Source of the DNA: Muricauda sp. MAR_2010_75
GTDB taxonomy: Bacteria; Bacteroidota; Bacteroidia; Flavobacteriales; Flavobacteriaceae
DNA: 64,000 nucleotides
Direction: 5' to 3'
NCBI RefSeq assembly: GCF_000745185.1
Contig: NZ_JQNJ01000001.1
Coordinates: forward strand, 953,501-1,017,500
The notes beneath the pieces are model-generated. The model searched no databases and was not told where the DNA came from. It worked only from the letters and a program-made list of their open reading frames with translations. This document shows positions 8,059 through 16,550 of the stretch, in pieces (position 1 is the stretch's first letter; each line of letters begins with the position of its first letter). The translations under genes were made by a program, and so were the position numbers.

Positions 8059-9345
8059 ATGAAACTCTGGGACAAAGGTTTTAGTACCGATAAAAAAATA
8101 GACCATTTTACCGTTGGAAATGACCGCGAACTGGATTTGGTCTTAGCAAAATATGATGTCATTGCATCCACCACCCACGCCAAAATGTTGGGCAAAGTAG
8201 GATTGATCACTGAAGAGGAGTCCGGTGACTTGGTGAAGGCTTTGGGCCAAATCGGCAAGGATATTGACAATGGAAAATTTACCATTGAGGACGATTTTGA
8301 GGACATGCACTCCAAAATTGAATTTCTCCTTACCGAAAAGCTGGGTGATACCGGCAAAAAAATCCATTCAGCCCGTTCCCGAAACGACCAGGTATTGGTG
8401 GCCATGCAGTTGTACCTGAAGGACGAATTGACTGAAATCACTTCACAAGTAAAGTCTTTGTTTGATTTGTTGCTGGATTTAGCGGAAAAACACAAAAACG
8501 TATTGCTGCCTGGTTACACGCATTTGCAGATTGCCATGCCTTCCTCATTTGGACTTTGGTTTTCGGCCTATGCCGAAAGTTTGGTAGATGACCTGTACTT
8601 TGTGCAGGTGGCCCATAAAGTGGCGGACCAAAACCCGTTGGGGAGCGCTGCAGGTTATGGTAGCTCTTTCCCCATTGACCGAAGCTTTACCACCGCCGAA
8701 ATGGGTTTTGACACCCTAAAATATAACGTGGTTGCTGCCCAAATGGGTCGTGGGAAAGTGGAAAAAGCTGCCGCTTTCGGGATTTCCAGCGTTGCTGCTA
8801 CGCTATCCAAAATGGCCATGGACATTTGCCTGTACATGAGCCAGAATTTTGATTTTATCTCTTTTCCCAATGAACTGACCACGGGAAGCAGCATTATGCC
8901 CCACAAAAAGAATCCGGATGTCTTTGAACTGATTCGGGCCAAGTGTAATAAAATTCAAACGGTTCCCAACCAATTGACGTTGATTACCAACAACCTGCCC
9001 AGTGGATATCATCGAGATTTGCAATTGGTGAAGGAAGTTATTGTTCCTGCTTTGCAGGACATGCAGGCTTGTCTGGAATTGATGACTTTCAGTTTAAAGG
9101 AAATCAAGGTGAACCCAAACATTTTGGAAGACCCCAAATACGATTACCTCTTTAGCGTAGACACTTTGAACGAGCTCGTAAAAAGCGGAATGCCCTTTAG
9201 GGATGCCTACAAAACCATGGGCAAGGCCATTGAAAATGGCAATTTTAAACCCAAACGGGACATTGAACATACCCATGAGGGGAGCTTGGGCAATTTGTGT
9301 TTGGAGGAAATCAAACAGAAAATGGAAAAGGCACTTAACCCTTAA
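8059..9345 (+). CDS. argH: argininosuccinate lyase
   Basis: This 428-residue enzyme splits argininosuccinate into arginine and fumarate, the last arginine step. GSSIMPHKKNPD (about residues 280-291) is the fumarase/aspartase superfamily signature containing the catalytic serine loop. ARSRNDQV (about residues 108-115) and LPGYTHLQ (about 149-156) are two further conserved active-site blocks. It is slightly shorter than the E. coli enzyme but complete. It is the last gene of the arginine operon, 93 bases after the deacylase, separated by a palindromic repeat, and is followed by a hairpin that could end the transcript. Confidence 0.96.
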   Translation: MKLWDKGFSTDKKIDHFTVGNDRELDLVLAKYDVIASTTHAKMLGKVGLITEEESGDLVKALGQIGKDIDNGKFTIEDDFEDMHSKIEFLLTEKLGDTGKKIHSARSRNDQVLVAMQLYLKDELTEITSQVKSLFDLLLDLAEKHKNVLLPGYTHLQIAMPSSFGLWFSAYAESLVDDLYFVQVAHKVADQNPLGSAAGYGSSFPIDRSFTTAEMGFDTLKYNVVAAQMGRGKVEKAAAFGISSVAATLSKMAMDICLYMSQNFDFISFPNELTTGSSIMPHKKNPDVFELIRAKCNKIQTVPNQLTLITNNLPSGYHRDLQLVKEVIVPALQDMQACLELMTFSLKEIKVNPNILEDPKYDYLFSVDTLNELVKSGMPFRDAYKTMGKAIENGNFKPKRDIEHTHEGSLGNLCLEEIKQKMEKALNP

Positions 9346-9372
9346 ATCACGCTTCATATTTTAGGGAAAGTA

Positions 9373-9412
9373 AAAATCCAGAAGGTTACGCTCTAAATTC
9401 ACACTGGATTTT
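9373..9412 (+). terminator. possible terminator of the arginine operon
   Basis: AAAATCCAG (9373-9381) pairs perfectly with CTGGATTTT (9404-9412), 28 bases after the argH stop. The loop is 22 bases and the 3' arm ends in Ts. The stem is strong for this genome but the loop is long, so efficiency is uncertain. Confidence 0.45.
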
Positions 9413-9459
9413 AATTGTGGAAAACGCTAACTTCATTCGATCATTAAAGTATACTTTGA

Positions 9460-10347
9460 ATGGCGTTTATAGACTACTATAAAATCCTTGGGATCCAAAA
9501 AAATGCAACCCAAGACGAAATTAGAAAAGCGTACCGAAAGCTGGCGCGTAAATTTCATCCTGATTTAAATCCAAACGACAAAGAGGCTGAGAAAAAGTTC
9601 AAAGAAATCAATGAAGCCAATGAGGTGCTCAGCAATGAGGAAAATCGTAAGAAGTATGACAAGTATGGAAAAGATTGGATGCATGCTGAAGAATTTGAAA
9701 AAGCGCAGCAACAACAGCGTTCGCAACGAGCCTACACAGGAAGGTCATCTGAACATTTTTCAGAGGGCGATTATTCCGACTTCTTTGAATCCATGTTTGG
9801 AGGAGGAAGAGCCAGAGGCGGAAGTATAAAGTTTAAAGGGCAGGACTATAATGCGGAGCTCAACCTGAACCTAAAGGACGTCTACAAAACACACAAACGT
9901 GTTCTCACGGTGAACGGTAACAACATTCGAATTACCATTCCCTCGGGAGTCAAAAACGGCCAAACAATCAAAATCAAAGGACATGGTGGCCAAGGCATCA
10001 ATGGTGGTCCAAATGGAGATCTTTTCATTACTTTCTCCATTCTAAATAATACCGATTTTAAACGTGACAAGGACAATCTGTACAAAACAGTGGATATCGA
10101 CTTGTACCAAGCTCTACTTGGAGATGAAATTGTTGTAGATACTTTTGATGGCAAAGTGAAGTTGAAGGTCAAGCCAGAAACTCAAAATGGCACCAAAGTA
10201 AAATTAAAAGGGAAAGGGTTTCCGATATATAAAAAAGAAGGTGAATTCGGTGATTTATTTATCACCTATAATATTGTACTTCCCACTAAATTGACGGATA
10301 AAGAGAAGGAATTAATTAAGGAACTGGCAAAATTGCGGAACAAATGA
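9460..10347 (+). CDS. cbpA: CbpA-type DnaJ co-chaperone
   Basis: This 295-residue protein starts with a J domain (residues 5-70) containing the HPD motif at 33-35, which stimulates the ATPase of DnaK. A Gly/Phe-rich linker ([16 protein letters not shown], about residues 107-122) leads to two C-terminal substrate-binding beta domains (about 125-290). The CxxCxGxG zinc finger of true DnaJ is absent, so this is the class-II/CbpA type. It overlaps the next gene, a CbpM-like modulator, by 4 bases. No DnaK gene is near, so it must act with a DnaK encoded elsewhere. Confidence 0.9.
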   Translation: MAFIDYYKILGIQKNATQDEIRKAYRKLARKFHPDLNPNDKEAEKKFKEINEANEVLSNEENRKKYDKYGKDWMHAEEFEKAQQQQRSQRAYTGRSSEHFSEGDYSDFFESMFGGGRARGGSIKFKGQDYNAELNLNLKDVYKTHKRVLTVNGNNIRITIPSGVKNGQTIKIKGHGGQGINGGPNGDLFITFSILNNTDFKRDKDNLYKTVDIDLYQALLGDEIVVDTFDGKVKLKVKPETQNGTKVKLKGKGFPIYKKEGEFGDLFITYNIVLPTKLTDKEKELIKELAKLRNK

Positions 10348-10637
10348 GCAAAGAAAATTTAATCCTGGTCAACAAGTTGTGCACACACTATGAGGTAGAA
10401 ATGGTGTTATTTCACCATCTTCAGGAACTTGGCATAATAGAACTCAAAACTATTGACGATTCGCATTTTATTCATGAGGACAAAATCGGTGTTGTGGAAA
10501 AAGTTATCCGGATACACAGGGACCTTAATGTTAATTTGGAAGGGGTAGATACAGTCTTAAATCTACTGGAAAAAATAAATGCCCTGCAGACAGAATTGAA
10601 TACCGTAAAAAATAGATTGCGATTGTACGAAGACTAG
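10344..10637 (+). CDS. CbpM-like chaperone modulator
   Basis: This 97-residue protein has an N-terminal MerR-like helical half and a C-terminal coiled-coil helix ([19 protein letters not shown]). It starts inside the end of the CbpA gene with an ATGA overlap. In E. coli the CbpM protein encoded just after cbpA binds the J domain and blocks its contact with DnaK; this protein matches in size, layout and position. No DNA-binding role is assumed. The sequence alone is weak evidence; the gene pairing makes the call. Confidence 0.75.
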   Translation: MSKENLILVNKLCTHYEVEMVLFHHLQELGIIELKTIDDSHFIHEDKIGVVEKVIRIHRDLNVNLEGVDTVLNLLEKINALQTELNTVKNRLRLYED

Positions 10638-10765
10638 AATCAATTTATTTGACAAAGTCTATTATAAAACACCTCCCTTTTTTGTTCTTTTTAGTTCTAT
10701 TAAATTTCCAAGGCCATTGCCATAAATTGGGTAAATTGGGCCAGAAAACTGTTAGTGGTCCATTT

Positions 10766-12343
10766 ATGCAGCAAAAAATTGTAACCTCTATTGTGGCTTT
10801 CGCCATGGTTTGTCTTCTGGGAAATGCCCAAGATGCCTATCCAAAAAACGAAAACGTAGATGTACAACACTACGTGTTCGGCCTTTCCTTAACTGATGCC
10901 TCCAACAAAATACAGGGCGAAACCCAAGTAACCGTCTCCTTTAAAGAAAAGGCTGTTCCATTTGCTTTGGATTTGGTTGGAAAGTCAGGAGAATTTGGCA
11001 TGGAAGTCACGGAGGTTTTGGAGGATAGTCTCCAAGCAGACTATTCCTATTCTGAAAACAGAATCAATATTCTTCCAAAAACCGAGGCCAAAACACAAAA
11101 GTTCACCATAAAATACCACGGCATTCCTGAAAGAGGTCTTGTCATTGATACCACCAAATATGGAAAACGCTCCTTTTTTGGGGACAACTGGCCCAACTTG
11201 GCGCGGCATTGGCTTGCCTCGGTAGATCATCCGTATGATAAAGCGATTGTGGAATTCCAAATTACGGCTCCAGACCACTACGATGTAGTGGCCACCGGTG
11301 AAAAAATTGAAGAAAGCAATTTGGAGAACGGCTACAAACTCACCATATACCGAGAACCTGCTCCCGTGGCTACCAAGGTCATGACCATCGGCGTTACCGA
11401 ATTTGCAAGTCGCTTGGTAGATGAAGTGCAAAACATCTCCGTTACCGCTTGGGTCTATCCACAAAACAGATTAGAGGGGTTTCACGATTACACCGTGGCC
11501 GGAAAAGTGCTGGAGCCGTATTCCTATGCCAAACTGGCCAACATGCAGGCCAAGACGCAGTGGGGTGGACTTGAAAATGCCGGAACCATCGCCTATTTTG
11601 AAAATTCAGTCACCGGAAACAATACCGTAGAACCTTTGATTGCGCATGAAATCGCCCACCAATGGTTTGGCAATTCCGCCACCGAGAAGAGTTGGAACCA
11701 CGTTTGGCTAAGTGAGGGTTTCGCTACCTATTTCTGCATCCTTTATCTGGAAGATGTGTATGGAAACGAACGTAGAAAAGAAGAATTGGCCATTGATCGT
11801 AGAGAAATTATTGACTATTACAAAACCAACCCATCACCCATTGTTGATTTGACCATATCCGACCCCATGCGGGTACTTAGTACAAATACCTACCAAAAAG
11901 GGGGTTGGGTATTGAACATGCTCCGCCATAAATTGGGTGACAAAACCTTTTGGAACGGAATTCGAAAATACTACACCACCTATCGGAACAGCAATGTCCT
12001 TACCGATGATTTTCGGAAGGTGATGGAAGATGTTTCTGGTGAAAAGCTGGACGATTTTTTTCAGCAGTGGCTCTTTACCAAAGGACACCCCCAGCTAAAA
12101 TGGAACTGGGAATACAAAAAAGGGAAAGTAATACTCCATTTGGAACAACTACAATCGCATCATGTGTTCCAGTTTCCGATGGAAATTGGTTTGGTAAAAG
12201 ATGGTAAAACAGTTATGGAAACCATTCAAGTAAATGAGCAGTCCCAAAATTTTGAACTGAGGTCAAGTACACACCCAGACAATGTCATCCTCGACCCCAA
12301 CCAATGGACCCTTTTTGAAGACATGGGAAAATCAAAAAACTGA
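10766..12343 (+). CDS. secreted M1-family zinc aminopeptidase
   Basis: I choose the ATG at 10766, which gives a clear signal peptide (MQQKIVTSIVAFAMVCLLGNAQ); the frame stays open upstream to a TTG at 10649 but that stretch does not look like a secreted N-terminus. The mature protein has an N-terminal beta domain, the M1 substrate loop GGLENAGT (a GAMEN variant), and the gluzincin site HEIAH at residues 294-298 with the third zinc ligand Glu317 in WLSEGF. At 525 residues it lacks the large C-terminal helical domain of PepN. It probably trims N-terminal residues from peptides in the periplasm or outside. It follows the co-chaperone genes after a 128-base gap. Confidence 0.88.
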   Translation: MQQKIVTSIVAFAMVCLLGNAQDAYPKNENVDVQHYVFGLSLTDASNKIQGETQVTVSFKEKAVPFALDLVGKSGEFGMEVTEVLEDSLQADYSYSENRINILPKTEAKTQKFTIKYHGIPERGLVIDTTKYGKRSFFGDNWPNLARHWLASVDHPYDKAIVEFQITAPDHYDVVATGEKIEESNLENGYKLTIYREPAPVATKVMTIGVTEFASRLVDEVQNISVTAWVYPQNRLEGFHDYTVAGKVLEPYSYAKLANMQAKTQWGGLENAGTIAYFENSVTGNNTVEPLIAHEIAHQWFGNSATEKSWNHVWLSEGFATYFCILYLEDVYGNERRKEELAIDRREIIDYYKTNPSPIVDLTISDPMRVLSTNTYQKGGWVLNMLRHKLGDKTFWNGIRKYYTTYRNSNVLTDDFRKVMEDVSGEKLDDFFQQWLFTKGHPQLKWNWEYKKGKVILHLEQLQSHHVFQFPMEIGLVKDGKTVMETIQVNEQSQNFELRSSTHPDNVILDPNQWTLFEDMGKSKN

Positions 12344-12370
12344 CATTGACAGATTGTGACATACTGACAC

Positions 12371-12402
12371 CCAGTGTGTTAATTTTTTTTACATAACACT
12401 GG
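12371..12402. promoter_or_regulatory. inverted repeat, possible activator site upstream of hsp20
   Basis: CCAGTGT (12371-12377) pairs with ACACTGG (12396-12402) around an 18-base AT-rich spacer. It lies about 100 bases before the predicted transcription start of hsp20, the usual distance for a sigma-54 enhancer-binding protein. Just before it the motif TGACA occurs four times (about 12342-12369). It could instead be a weak terminator for the aminopeptidase gene, although no T-tract follows it. Confidence 0.35.
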
Positions 12403-12456
12403 TTGTATTCTTAAAAATTTTTAAAGTCAAGTTTCTTTAGGCCCAAAACAATCGGT

Positions 12457-12472
12457 TTGGCATTTATTTTGC
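12457..12472 (+). promoter_or_regulatory. candidate sigma-54 promoter of hsp20
   Basis: TTGGCA at 12457-12462 and TTGC at 12469-12472 match the -24/-12 consensus TTGGCAC-N5-TTGC. The GG and GC dinucleotides are separated by exactly 10 bases, as RpoN requires. Transcription would start near 12484, about 40 bases before the hsp20 ATG. The inverted repeat at 12371-12402 would then be an enhancer site. Confidence 0.4.
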
Positions 12473-12523
12473 CCATATCACTGCGAACATTTGAATTATT
12501 GTCTAACTTAAAATTTAGCAGTT

Positions 12524-13000
12524 ATGAGTAATTTAGTTGCAACAAAAAATGGAAGTGTGGCAAAATCAAATTCGAATGGCCTAACCTTCCCCATGTGGTC
12601 TTCCTGGATCGATGAATTGTTTAACAGGGAGCTCCCTTCAGTATTTACATCAAATTTTAATACGGGCCTAACCCTACCCAAGGTGAACATTAGGGAGACC
12701 AAGGATTCCTATTATGTTGACATGGCGGTACCAGGGTTACAAAAATCGGACTTTACGGTAGATTTGGACAATCAAGTACTTTCCATTACCGCCGAGACCA
12801 ATGAAAACAATCTTGACAATGAGGACAACCATATCCGAAGGGAATTTGGATATGCCTCATTTAAACGTTCCTTCTCCTTGCCAGAGACTGTGAACGAGGA
12901 CAAGATCAAGGCAGAATATAGAGATGGTATTTTAAGCATTCATTTGCCTAAAAAAGAAGAGGCCATCCAAAAACCTGCCCGTAGTATCAAAATTTCTTAA
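12524..13000 (+). CDS. small heat-shock protein, Hsp20/alpha-crystallin family
   Basis: This 158-residue ATP-independent holdase has a short N-terminal arm containing MWSSWIDELFNREL (about residues 23-36), the alpha-crystallin domain from LPKVNIRETKDSYYVDMAVPG (about residue 50) to about residue 145, with the A-x-x-x-G-x-L-type signature YRDGILSIHLPK, and a short basic tail with a weak I-x-I-like end (SIKIS). It would bind unfolding proteins in the cytoplasm. The gene is monocistronic or pairs with the lipoprotein gene downstream, but a terminator lies between them. A possible sigma-54 promoter precedes it. Confidence 0.94.
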   Translation: MSNLVATKNGSVAKSNSNGLTFPMWSSWIDELFNRELPSVFTSNFNTGLTLPKVNIRETKDSYYVDMAVPGLQKSDFTVDLDNQVLSITAETNENNLDNEDNHIRREFGYASFKRSFSLPETVNEDKIKAEYRDGILSIHLPKKEEAIQKPARSIKIS

Positions 13001-13012
13001 TACGGGTTATGC

Positions 13013-13046
13013 AGGAGAGGCCAAAATAGGTCTCTCCTAATTTTTT
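13013..13046 (+). terminator. terminator after hsp20
   Basis: AGGAGAGGCC (13013-13022) pairs with GGTCTCTCCT (13029-13038) with one mismatch around a 6-base loop. A run of six Ts at 13041-13046 follows. This is a good intrinsic terminator 13 bases after the stop. Confidence 0.8.
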
Positions 13047-13069
13047 GTTTAATCTTAAAATGTAATCCC

Positions 13070-13552
13070 ATGAAAAAGTTTGTGCTACTTTCCTTGCTTT
13101 CGTTGGTGTGTTTTGGTTGTAATGGCCAAGAAAAAGAGAGCGAGGAAAAAAAGGAAGATCAAAGTCTTGCCGAACAGCCCAAAGGCAGCTGGAAAGTAAA
13201 CCGGGAATTTGATGAAAATGGAAACCTTATTCGTTACGATTCTATTTATTCCTGGTCCTCTTCAGAGTATATGGACGATTTGGCCCAAATGGACCGGGAT
13301 AGCTTACTTGAATCCTTTAGATCGAGGTTTTCCAGAAGTTTTTCGCATTTTAATCACAATGGATTTCCCAATTTTTTTGAAGAAGATTCGCTGTTCACTA
13401 AACATTTTTTCGAAGATGATTTTTTTGAAAGCCCGCTAGGCAAGGACTTTATGGATTTGGATAAAATCCAAAAACGGATGGAAGCCATGCAACGGAAGTT
13501 TTTGGAACAATACGCACCTAATCCCGACAAAGAAGAAAATGAGCAGCTTTAA
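13070..13552 (+). CDS. acidic, phenylalanine-rich lipoprotein of unknown function
   Basis: This 160-residue protein has a lipoprotein signal peptide ending LVCFGCNGQ (lipidated Cys17), then a charged Lys/Glu linker, a segment with paired Phe and Asp/Glu residues (FPNFFEEDSLF, FFEDDFFESP), and a C-terminal helix with coiled-coil character (LDKIQKRMEAMQRKFLEQY). It should sit in the periplasm attached to a membrane. I do not recognise the family. Its position after hsp20 could mean a stress role such as a periplasmic chaperone, but the only evidence is position and the amphipathic helix. Confidence 0.7.
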   Translation: MKKFVLLSLLSLVCFGCNGQEKESEEKKEDQSLAEQPKGSWKVNREFDENGNLIRYDSIYSWSSSEYMDDLAQMDRDSLLESFRSRFSRSFSHFNHNGFPNFFEEDSLFTKHFFEDDFFESPLGKDFMDLDKIQKRMEAMQRKFLEQYAPNPDKEENEQL

Positions 13553-13580
13553 TTAAAAAACATCATCCAAAAATTGAATT

Positions 13581-13612
13581 CCCCTTGCCAAAGTGCAGGG
13601 GATTTTGTTTTT
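13581..13612 (+). terminator. terminator after the acidic lipoprotein gene
   Basis: CCCCT (13581-13585) pairs with AGGGG (13597-13601); GC/GC pairs extend the stem past one bulged T. A T-rich tail (13603-13612) follows. It ends the rightward transcript before the leftward gene at 13647. Confidence 0.7.
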
Positions 13613-13646
13613 GGGAAATTCATCCATCGGCTATGGTTGTACTGTC

Positions 13647-14489
13647 TTATTTAATCATCCTTAAATTGATGACTTCCTGCTCAGTGAGGTGGCGCCAATG
13701 GCCCCGAGGCAAGTCCTTTTTGGTGAGTCCGGCAAAGATTACCCGGTCCAACTTGGTGACCTCGTAGCCCAAATGTTCAAAAATGCGCCGTACAATTCGG
13801 TTTCGGCCGCTGTGAATTTCCACACCCACTTCGCGTTTGGGCGCCCCTTGGATAAAACTGATGCTGTCCACGTCAATGGAACCGTCTTCCAGTTCCAACC
13901 CTGCTTCAATTTTATGCAAATCGGCCAAACTTAAACTTTTGTCCAAATGCACGTGGTAAATCTTGCGAACACCGTGTTTGGGATGGGTCAACTTTTTTGT
14001 CAAATCACCATCATTGGTAAAGAGTAGTAGACCGGTAGTATTTCTATCCAAACGGCCAACGGGCAACAAACGGGCCTTGGTGGCACTTGAGATGAGTTCC
14101 ATGACCGTGCGCCTACCTTTTTCATCGCTAGTGGTGGTGATAAAGTTCTTGGGTTTGTTCAAAAGGATATATTCCTTTTTTTCAGGGTTAAGGCGTTTGC
14201 CATCAAAACGGACATCATCAGAGCGCTTAACCTTAAAGCCCATTTCGGTAATAACTTTCCCATTCACGGTTACATTGCCTGCGGCGATGTACGTATCAGC
14301 CTCCCTTCGGGAACAAATACCAGCATTGGCAATATAGCGGTTCAACCGAATCTCATCCGGATTCGATTTTTTTACTGGGGCATTTTGCTTGTCCTTGGGT
14401 TTAAAATTTTTGGAATAGGGCTTTCGTTGATCGCCCCCTTTGGTGTTTCGAAAAGGTTTCCGGTTACGGTTATTGTCTGATTTCGCCAT
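13647..14489 (-). CDS. rluB: rRNA pseudouridine synthase, RluB/RsuA family
   Basis: This 280-residue enzyme isomerises uridine to pseudouridine in rRNA, probably 23S. A basic, low-complexity N-terminus of about 45 residues precedes an S4 RNA-binding domain (residues 47-92, IRLNRYIANAGICSRREA) and the catalytic domain with the nucleophile Asp148 in VGRLDRNTTGLLLFT. The basic extension, rich in Lys, Asn and Arg, is usual for flavobacterial members and probably adds rRNA affinity. RluE or RsuA activity cannot be excluded from the sequence. It is the last gene of a leftward group. Confidence 0.88.
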   Translation of the reverse strand: MAKSDNNRNRKPFRNTKGGDQRKPYSKNFKPKDKQNAPVKKSNPDEIRLNRYIANAGICSRREADTYIAAGNVTVNGKVITEMGFKVKRSDDVRFDGKRLNPEKKEYILLNKPKNFITTTSDEKGRRTVMELISSATKARLLPVGRLDRNTTGLLLFTNDGDLTKKLTHPKHGVRKIYHVHLDKSLSLADLHKIEAGLELEDGSIDVDSISFIQGAPKREVGVEIHSGRNRIVRRIFEHLGYEVTKLDRVIFAGLTKKDLPRGHWRHLTEQEVINLRMIK

Positions 14490-14533
14490 CAGTCATCAAT
14501 TTTTTGCAAATGTAGTCTTTTTACACCCCTAAA

Positions 14534-14549
14534 GTCCCCTCAAGGGGAC
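14534..14549. repeat. perfect hairpin between the UbiA and rluB genes
   Basis: GTCCCC (14534-14539) pairs with GGGGAC (14544-14549) around TCAA. No clear T-tract follows on either strand. The GC-rich stem in an AT-rich spacer looks like a dispersed extragenic palindrome, or a weak leftward terminator. Confidence 0.4.
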
Positions 14550-14563
14550 AATTTGTTTTCGAC

Positions 14564-15469
14564 TCATAAAATACGATTCAACACCAAATCCACATCAATC
14601 AAAAGAATACTAAAAACACCTGCTACTATAATGAATTTCAATATGTTGTGAAGCCGCACATAGTGTCTTTTGTCACTGGATTTCCATAAGAGCACCAAAA
14701 ACAAAATAAGTAGGGCAATGCAAGCGATGAAATAGAGGTACATATAGCCCACATCAAAAGTTTTGATGAGCAAGAGTGCGGGAATCAAGGTGAGAACAAT
14801 CAGCAGCGCAATGATGAACTTGGACACTTTTGGACCATAAATTATGGGAATGGTCCGGTAGTTTTGGGCCATATCGCCCGCCATGTTTTCCAGATCCTTG
14901 ATCATTTCCCGGGCCAAAATCAACAAAAACAAAAAGAGGGCGTGCACAAAAATCACCGTTTGAAAGTTTCTGTAGTACACAAACACCACAAAGAAGGGGG
15001 CTATGGCCAAAGTGGCCGACACCAAGTTCCCAATAAAGGGTATCCGTTTAAGTTTGTGCGAATAGAACCAAATCCCAAAAATATAGGCCGAAAAAAACAA
15101 AACCGCCCGAAACGAAATATAACTAGCGGCCAAAACGGCCACAAAATTGAGAATAAAATAGGTGGTCAATTTAAAGCGTTGACTCACCAAGCGGTCCAAC
15201 ATGCTTTTGGTGGGTTTGTTGATCAAATCCTTTTCGGCATCATAAAAATTGTTGATGATATACCCACTGGCTATCACGAGGGCCGAAGCGGTTACGATCA
15301 AAAATAGATTGAGGTCGAAAACCACTTGCCGAAGTGGAATATTTGGGGATAAAATGTAGATGGATGCCAAATATTGGGCAAGGGTAATGACCAAAATATT
15401 GTAGCCGCGCACCACAGAGAATAGACTCAATAGCTTAAAAAGCAAGAGTTTGTTTTTTCTACTAAGCAT
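14564..15469 (-). CDS. UbiA-family prenyltransferase
   Basis: This integral membrane enzyme of 301 residues starts at the ATG at 15469; the frame runs on upstream but would overlap the mevalonate kinase gene. The first Asp-rich metal site reads NNFYDAEKD (residues 73-81), and a second with REMIKDLENMAGD lies about 110 residues later. About eight or nine hydrophobic helices are visible. UbiA enzymes move a polyprenyl chain onto an acceptor. Flavobacterial homologues next to mevalonate genes are often named geranylgeranylglycerol-phosphate geranylgeranyltransferase, but the acceptor is not known here; quinone or haem-type acceptors are possible. Confidence 0.85.
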   Translation of the reverse strand: MLSRKNKLLLFKLLSLFSVVRGYNILVITLAQYLASIYILSPNIPLRQVVFDLNLFLIVTASALVIASGYIINNFYDAEKDLINKPTKSMLDRLVSQRFKLTTYFILNFVAVLAASYISFRAVLFFSAYIFGIWFYSHKLKRIPFIGNLVSATLAIAPFFVVFVYYRNFQTVIFVHALFLFLLILAREMIKDLENMAGDMAQNYRTIPIIYGPKVSKFIIALLIVLTLIPALLLIKTFDVGYMYLYFIACIALLILFLVLLWKSSDKRHYVRLHNILKFIIVAGVFSILLIDVDLVLNRIL

Positions 15470-15479
15470 GGGATTGCTT

Positions 15480-16418
15480 TTAGAAGTTGTACACGACTTC
15501 CAAATTGTAGTCTTTGAGCGCTTTTTTGGCTTTCTCCAAATCTTCGGTAAAGCCCAAAATATATCCGCCGCCGCCTGAACCACAAAGTTTTAGGTAATAA
15601 TCATTGGTTTCAATGCCCTGCTGCCACAACTGGTGGAATTTGGCTGGAATCATAGGTTTAAAATGATCCAAAACCACATGGGAAAGCTGTTTTAGGTTTC
15701 CGAAAAGGGATTTTACATTGCCGTTCAAGAAATCCTCCACACAGGCATCGGTGTGCTTCACGAACTGGTTTTTAATCATGTTCCTGAAACCTTCCTGCTT
15801 CATCTTCTCCATAAAAATCTGAACCATGGGTGCCGTCTCCCCTGTGACTCCACTATCCAACAAAAACACCGCTCCTTTGCCGTTCGTGTTTTGGGATGGA
15901 ATACTGGTGGATTCGATATTGTCCTGTGAATTGATGAGAATGGGCAAACTGAGATAACTGTTCAAAGGATCCAATCCAGAGGATTTTCCGTGGAAAAAGG
16001 ATTCCATTTTTCCAAAAATCTTCTTCAAGGTCAAGAGCTTGTCCCGGGTAAGATTTTCAAGAATGGTAATTTTATCATTGGCATACCTATCGTAAATGGC
16101 AGCTACAAGGGCCCCACTACTTCCAATACCATAACCTTGCGGAATGGAACTGTCAAAATACATGCCGTTGGCAATATCCTTTTCCAAGGTTTCCATATCA
16201 AAAGAGACCAAACCCTTTTCCTGCTTTTCAATATTTTTCAGGTATTTTGCAAACCCCTTAAGGCTTTCATTGGACTTTTTGGCCATCTCGGATGGGTTCT
16301 TGTCCTTCTTTAAGGCACCCTTAAAAAAGTTATAGGGAATTGAAAGGCCTTTGGAGTCTTTGATGATACCATACTCGCCAAAAAGCAGAATCTTAGAATA
16401 AAATAGTGGACCTTTCAT
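15480..16418 (-). CDS. mvk: GHMP kinase, mevalonate kinase
   Basis: This 312-residue GHMP-family kinase has the ATP loop PQGYGIGSSGALVAAIYD (about residues 95-112), an N-terminal KILLFGEYGIIKD strand-turn, and a C-terminal glycine loop LCGSGGGGYILG. It phosphorylates mevalonate in the isoprenoid pathway. It lies between a prenyltransferase gene and diphosphomevalonate decarboxylase, all leftward, so the substrate is fairly clear. Phosphomevalonate kinase, the intermediate step, is not in the window. A GHMP kinase of a different sugar acid is unlikely in this context. Confidence 0.88.
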   Translation of the reverse strand: MKGPLFYSKILLFGEYGIIKDSKGLSIPYNFFKGALKKDKNPSEMAKKSNESLKGFAKYLKNIEKQEKGLVSFDMETLEKDIANGMYFDSSIPQGYGIGSSGALVAAIYDRYANDKITILENLTRDKLLTLKKIFGKMESFFHGKSSGLDPLNSYLSLPILINSQDNIESTSIPSQNTNGKGAVFLLDSGVTGETAPMVQIFMEKMKQEGFRNMIKNQFVKHTDACVEDFLNGNVKSLFGNLKQLSHVVLDHFKPMIPAKFHQLWQQGIETNDYYLKLCGSGGGGYILGFTEDLEKAKKALKDYNLEVVYNF

Positions 16419-16529
16419 ATACTATGACCAAGATACAAACAATTCTGTTCAATTTTCAAAACATTCCGATAAACAAAACTGTTTCTTCTTTGAAAATATC
16501 AATTTTTGTAAAATACGGAACAAATAACG

Positions 16530-16550
16530 CAAAAAAACAGCTATGCTGTT
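16530..16550 (-). terminator. possible terminator after diphosphomevalonate decarboxylase
   Basis: On the minus strand AACAGC pairs with GCTGTT around ATA (16536-16550), followed by a run of Ts (the As at 16531-16535). The stem includes part of the decarboxylase stop codon. It would reduce read-through into the mevalonate kinase gene. Confidence 0.5.

Noticed and set aside
10649..10765. Extended TTG start of the M1 aminopeptidase
   Set aside because: The ATG at 10766 directly begins a proper signal peptide, and the extension adds a second unexplained hydrophobic segment.
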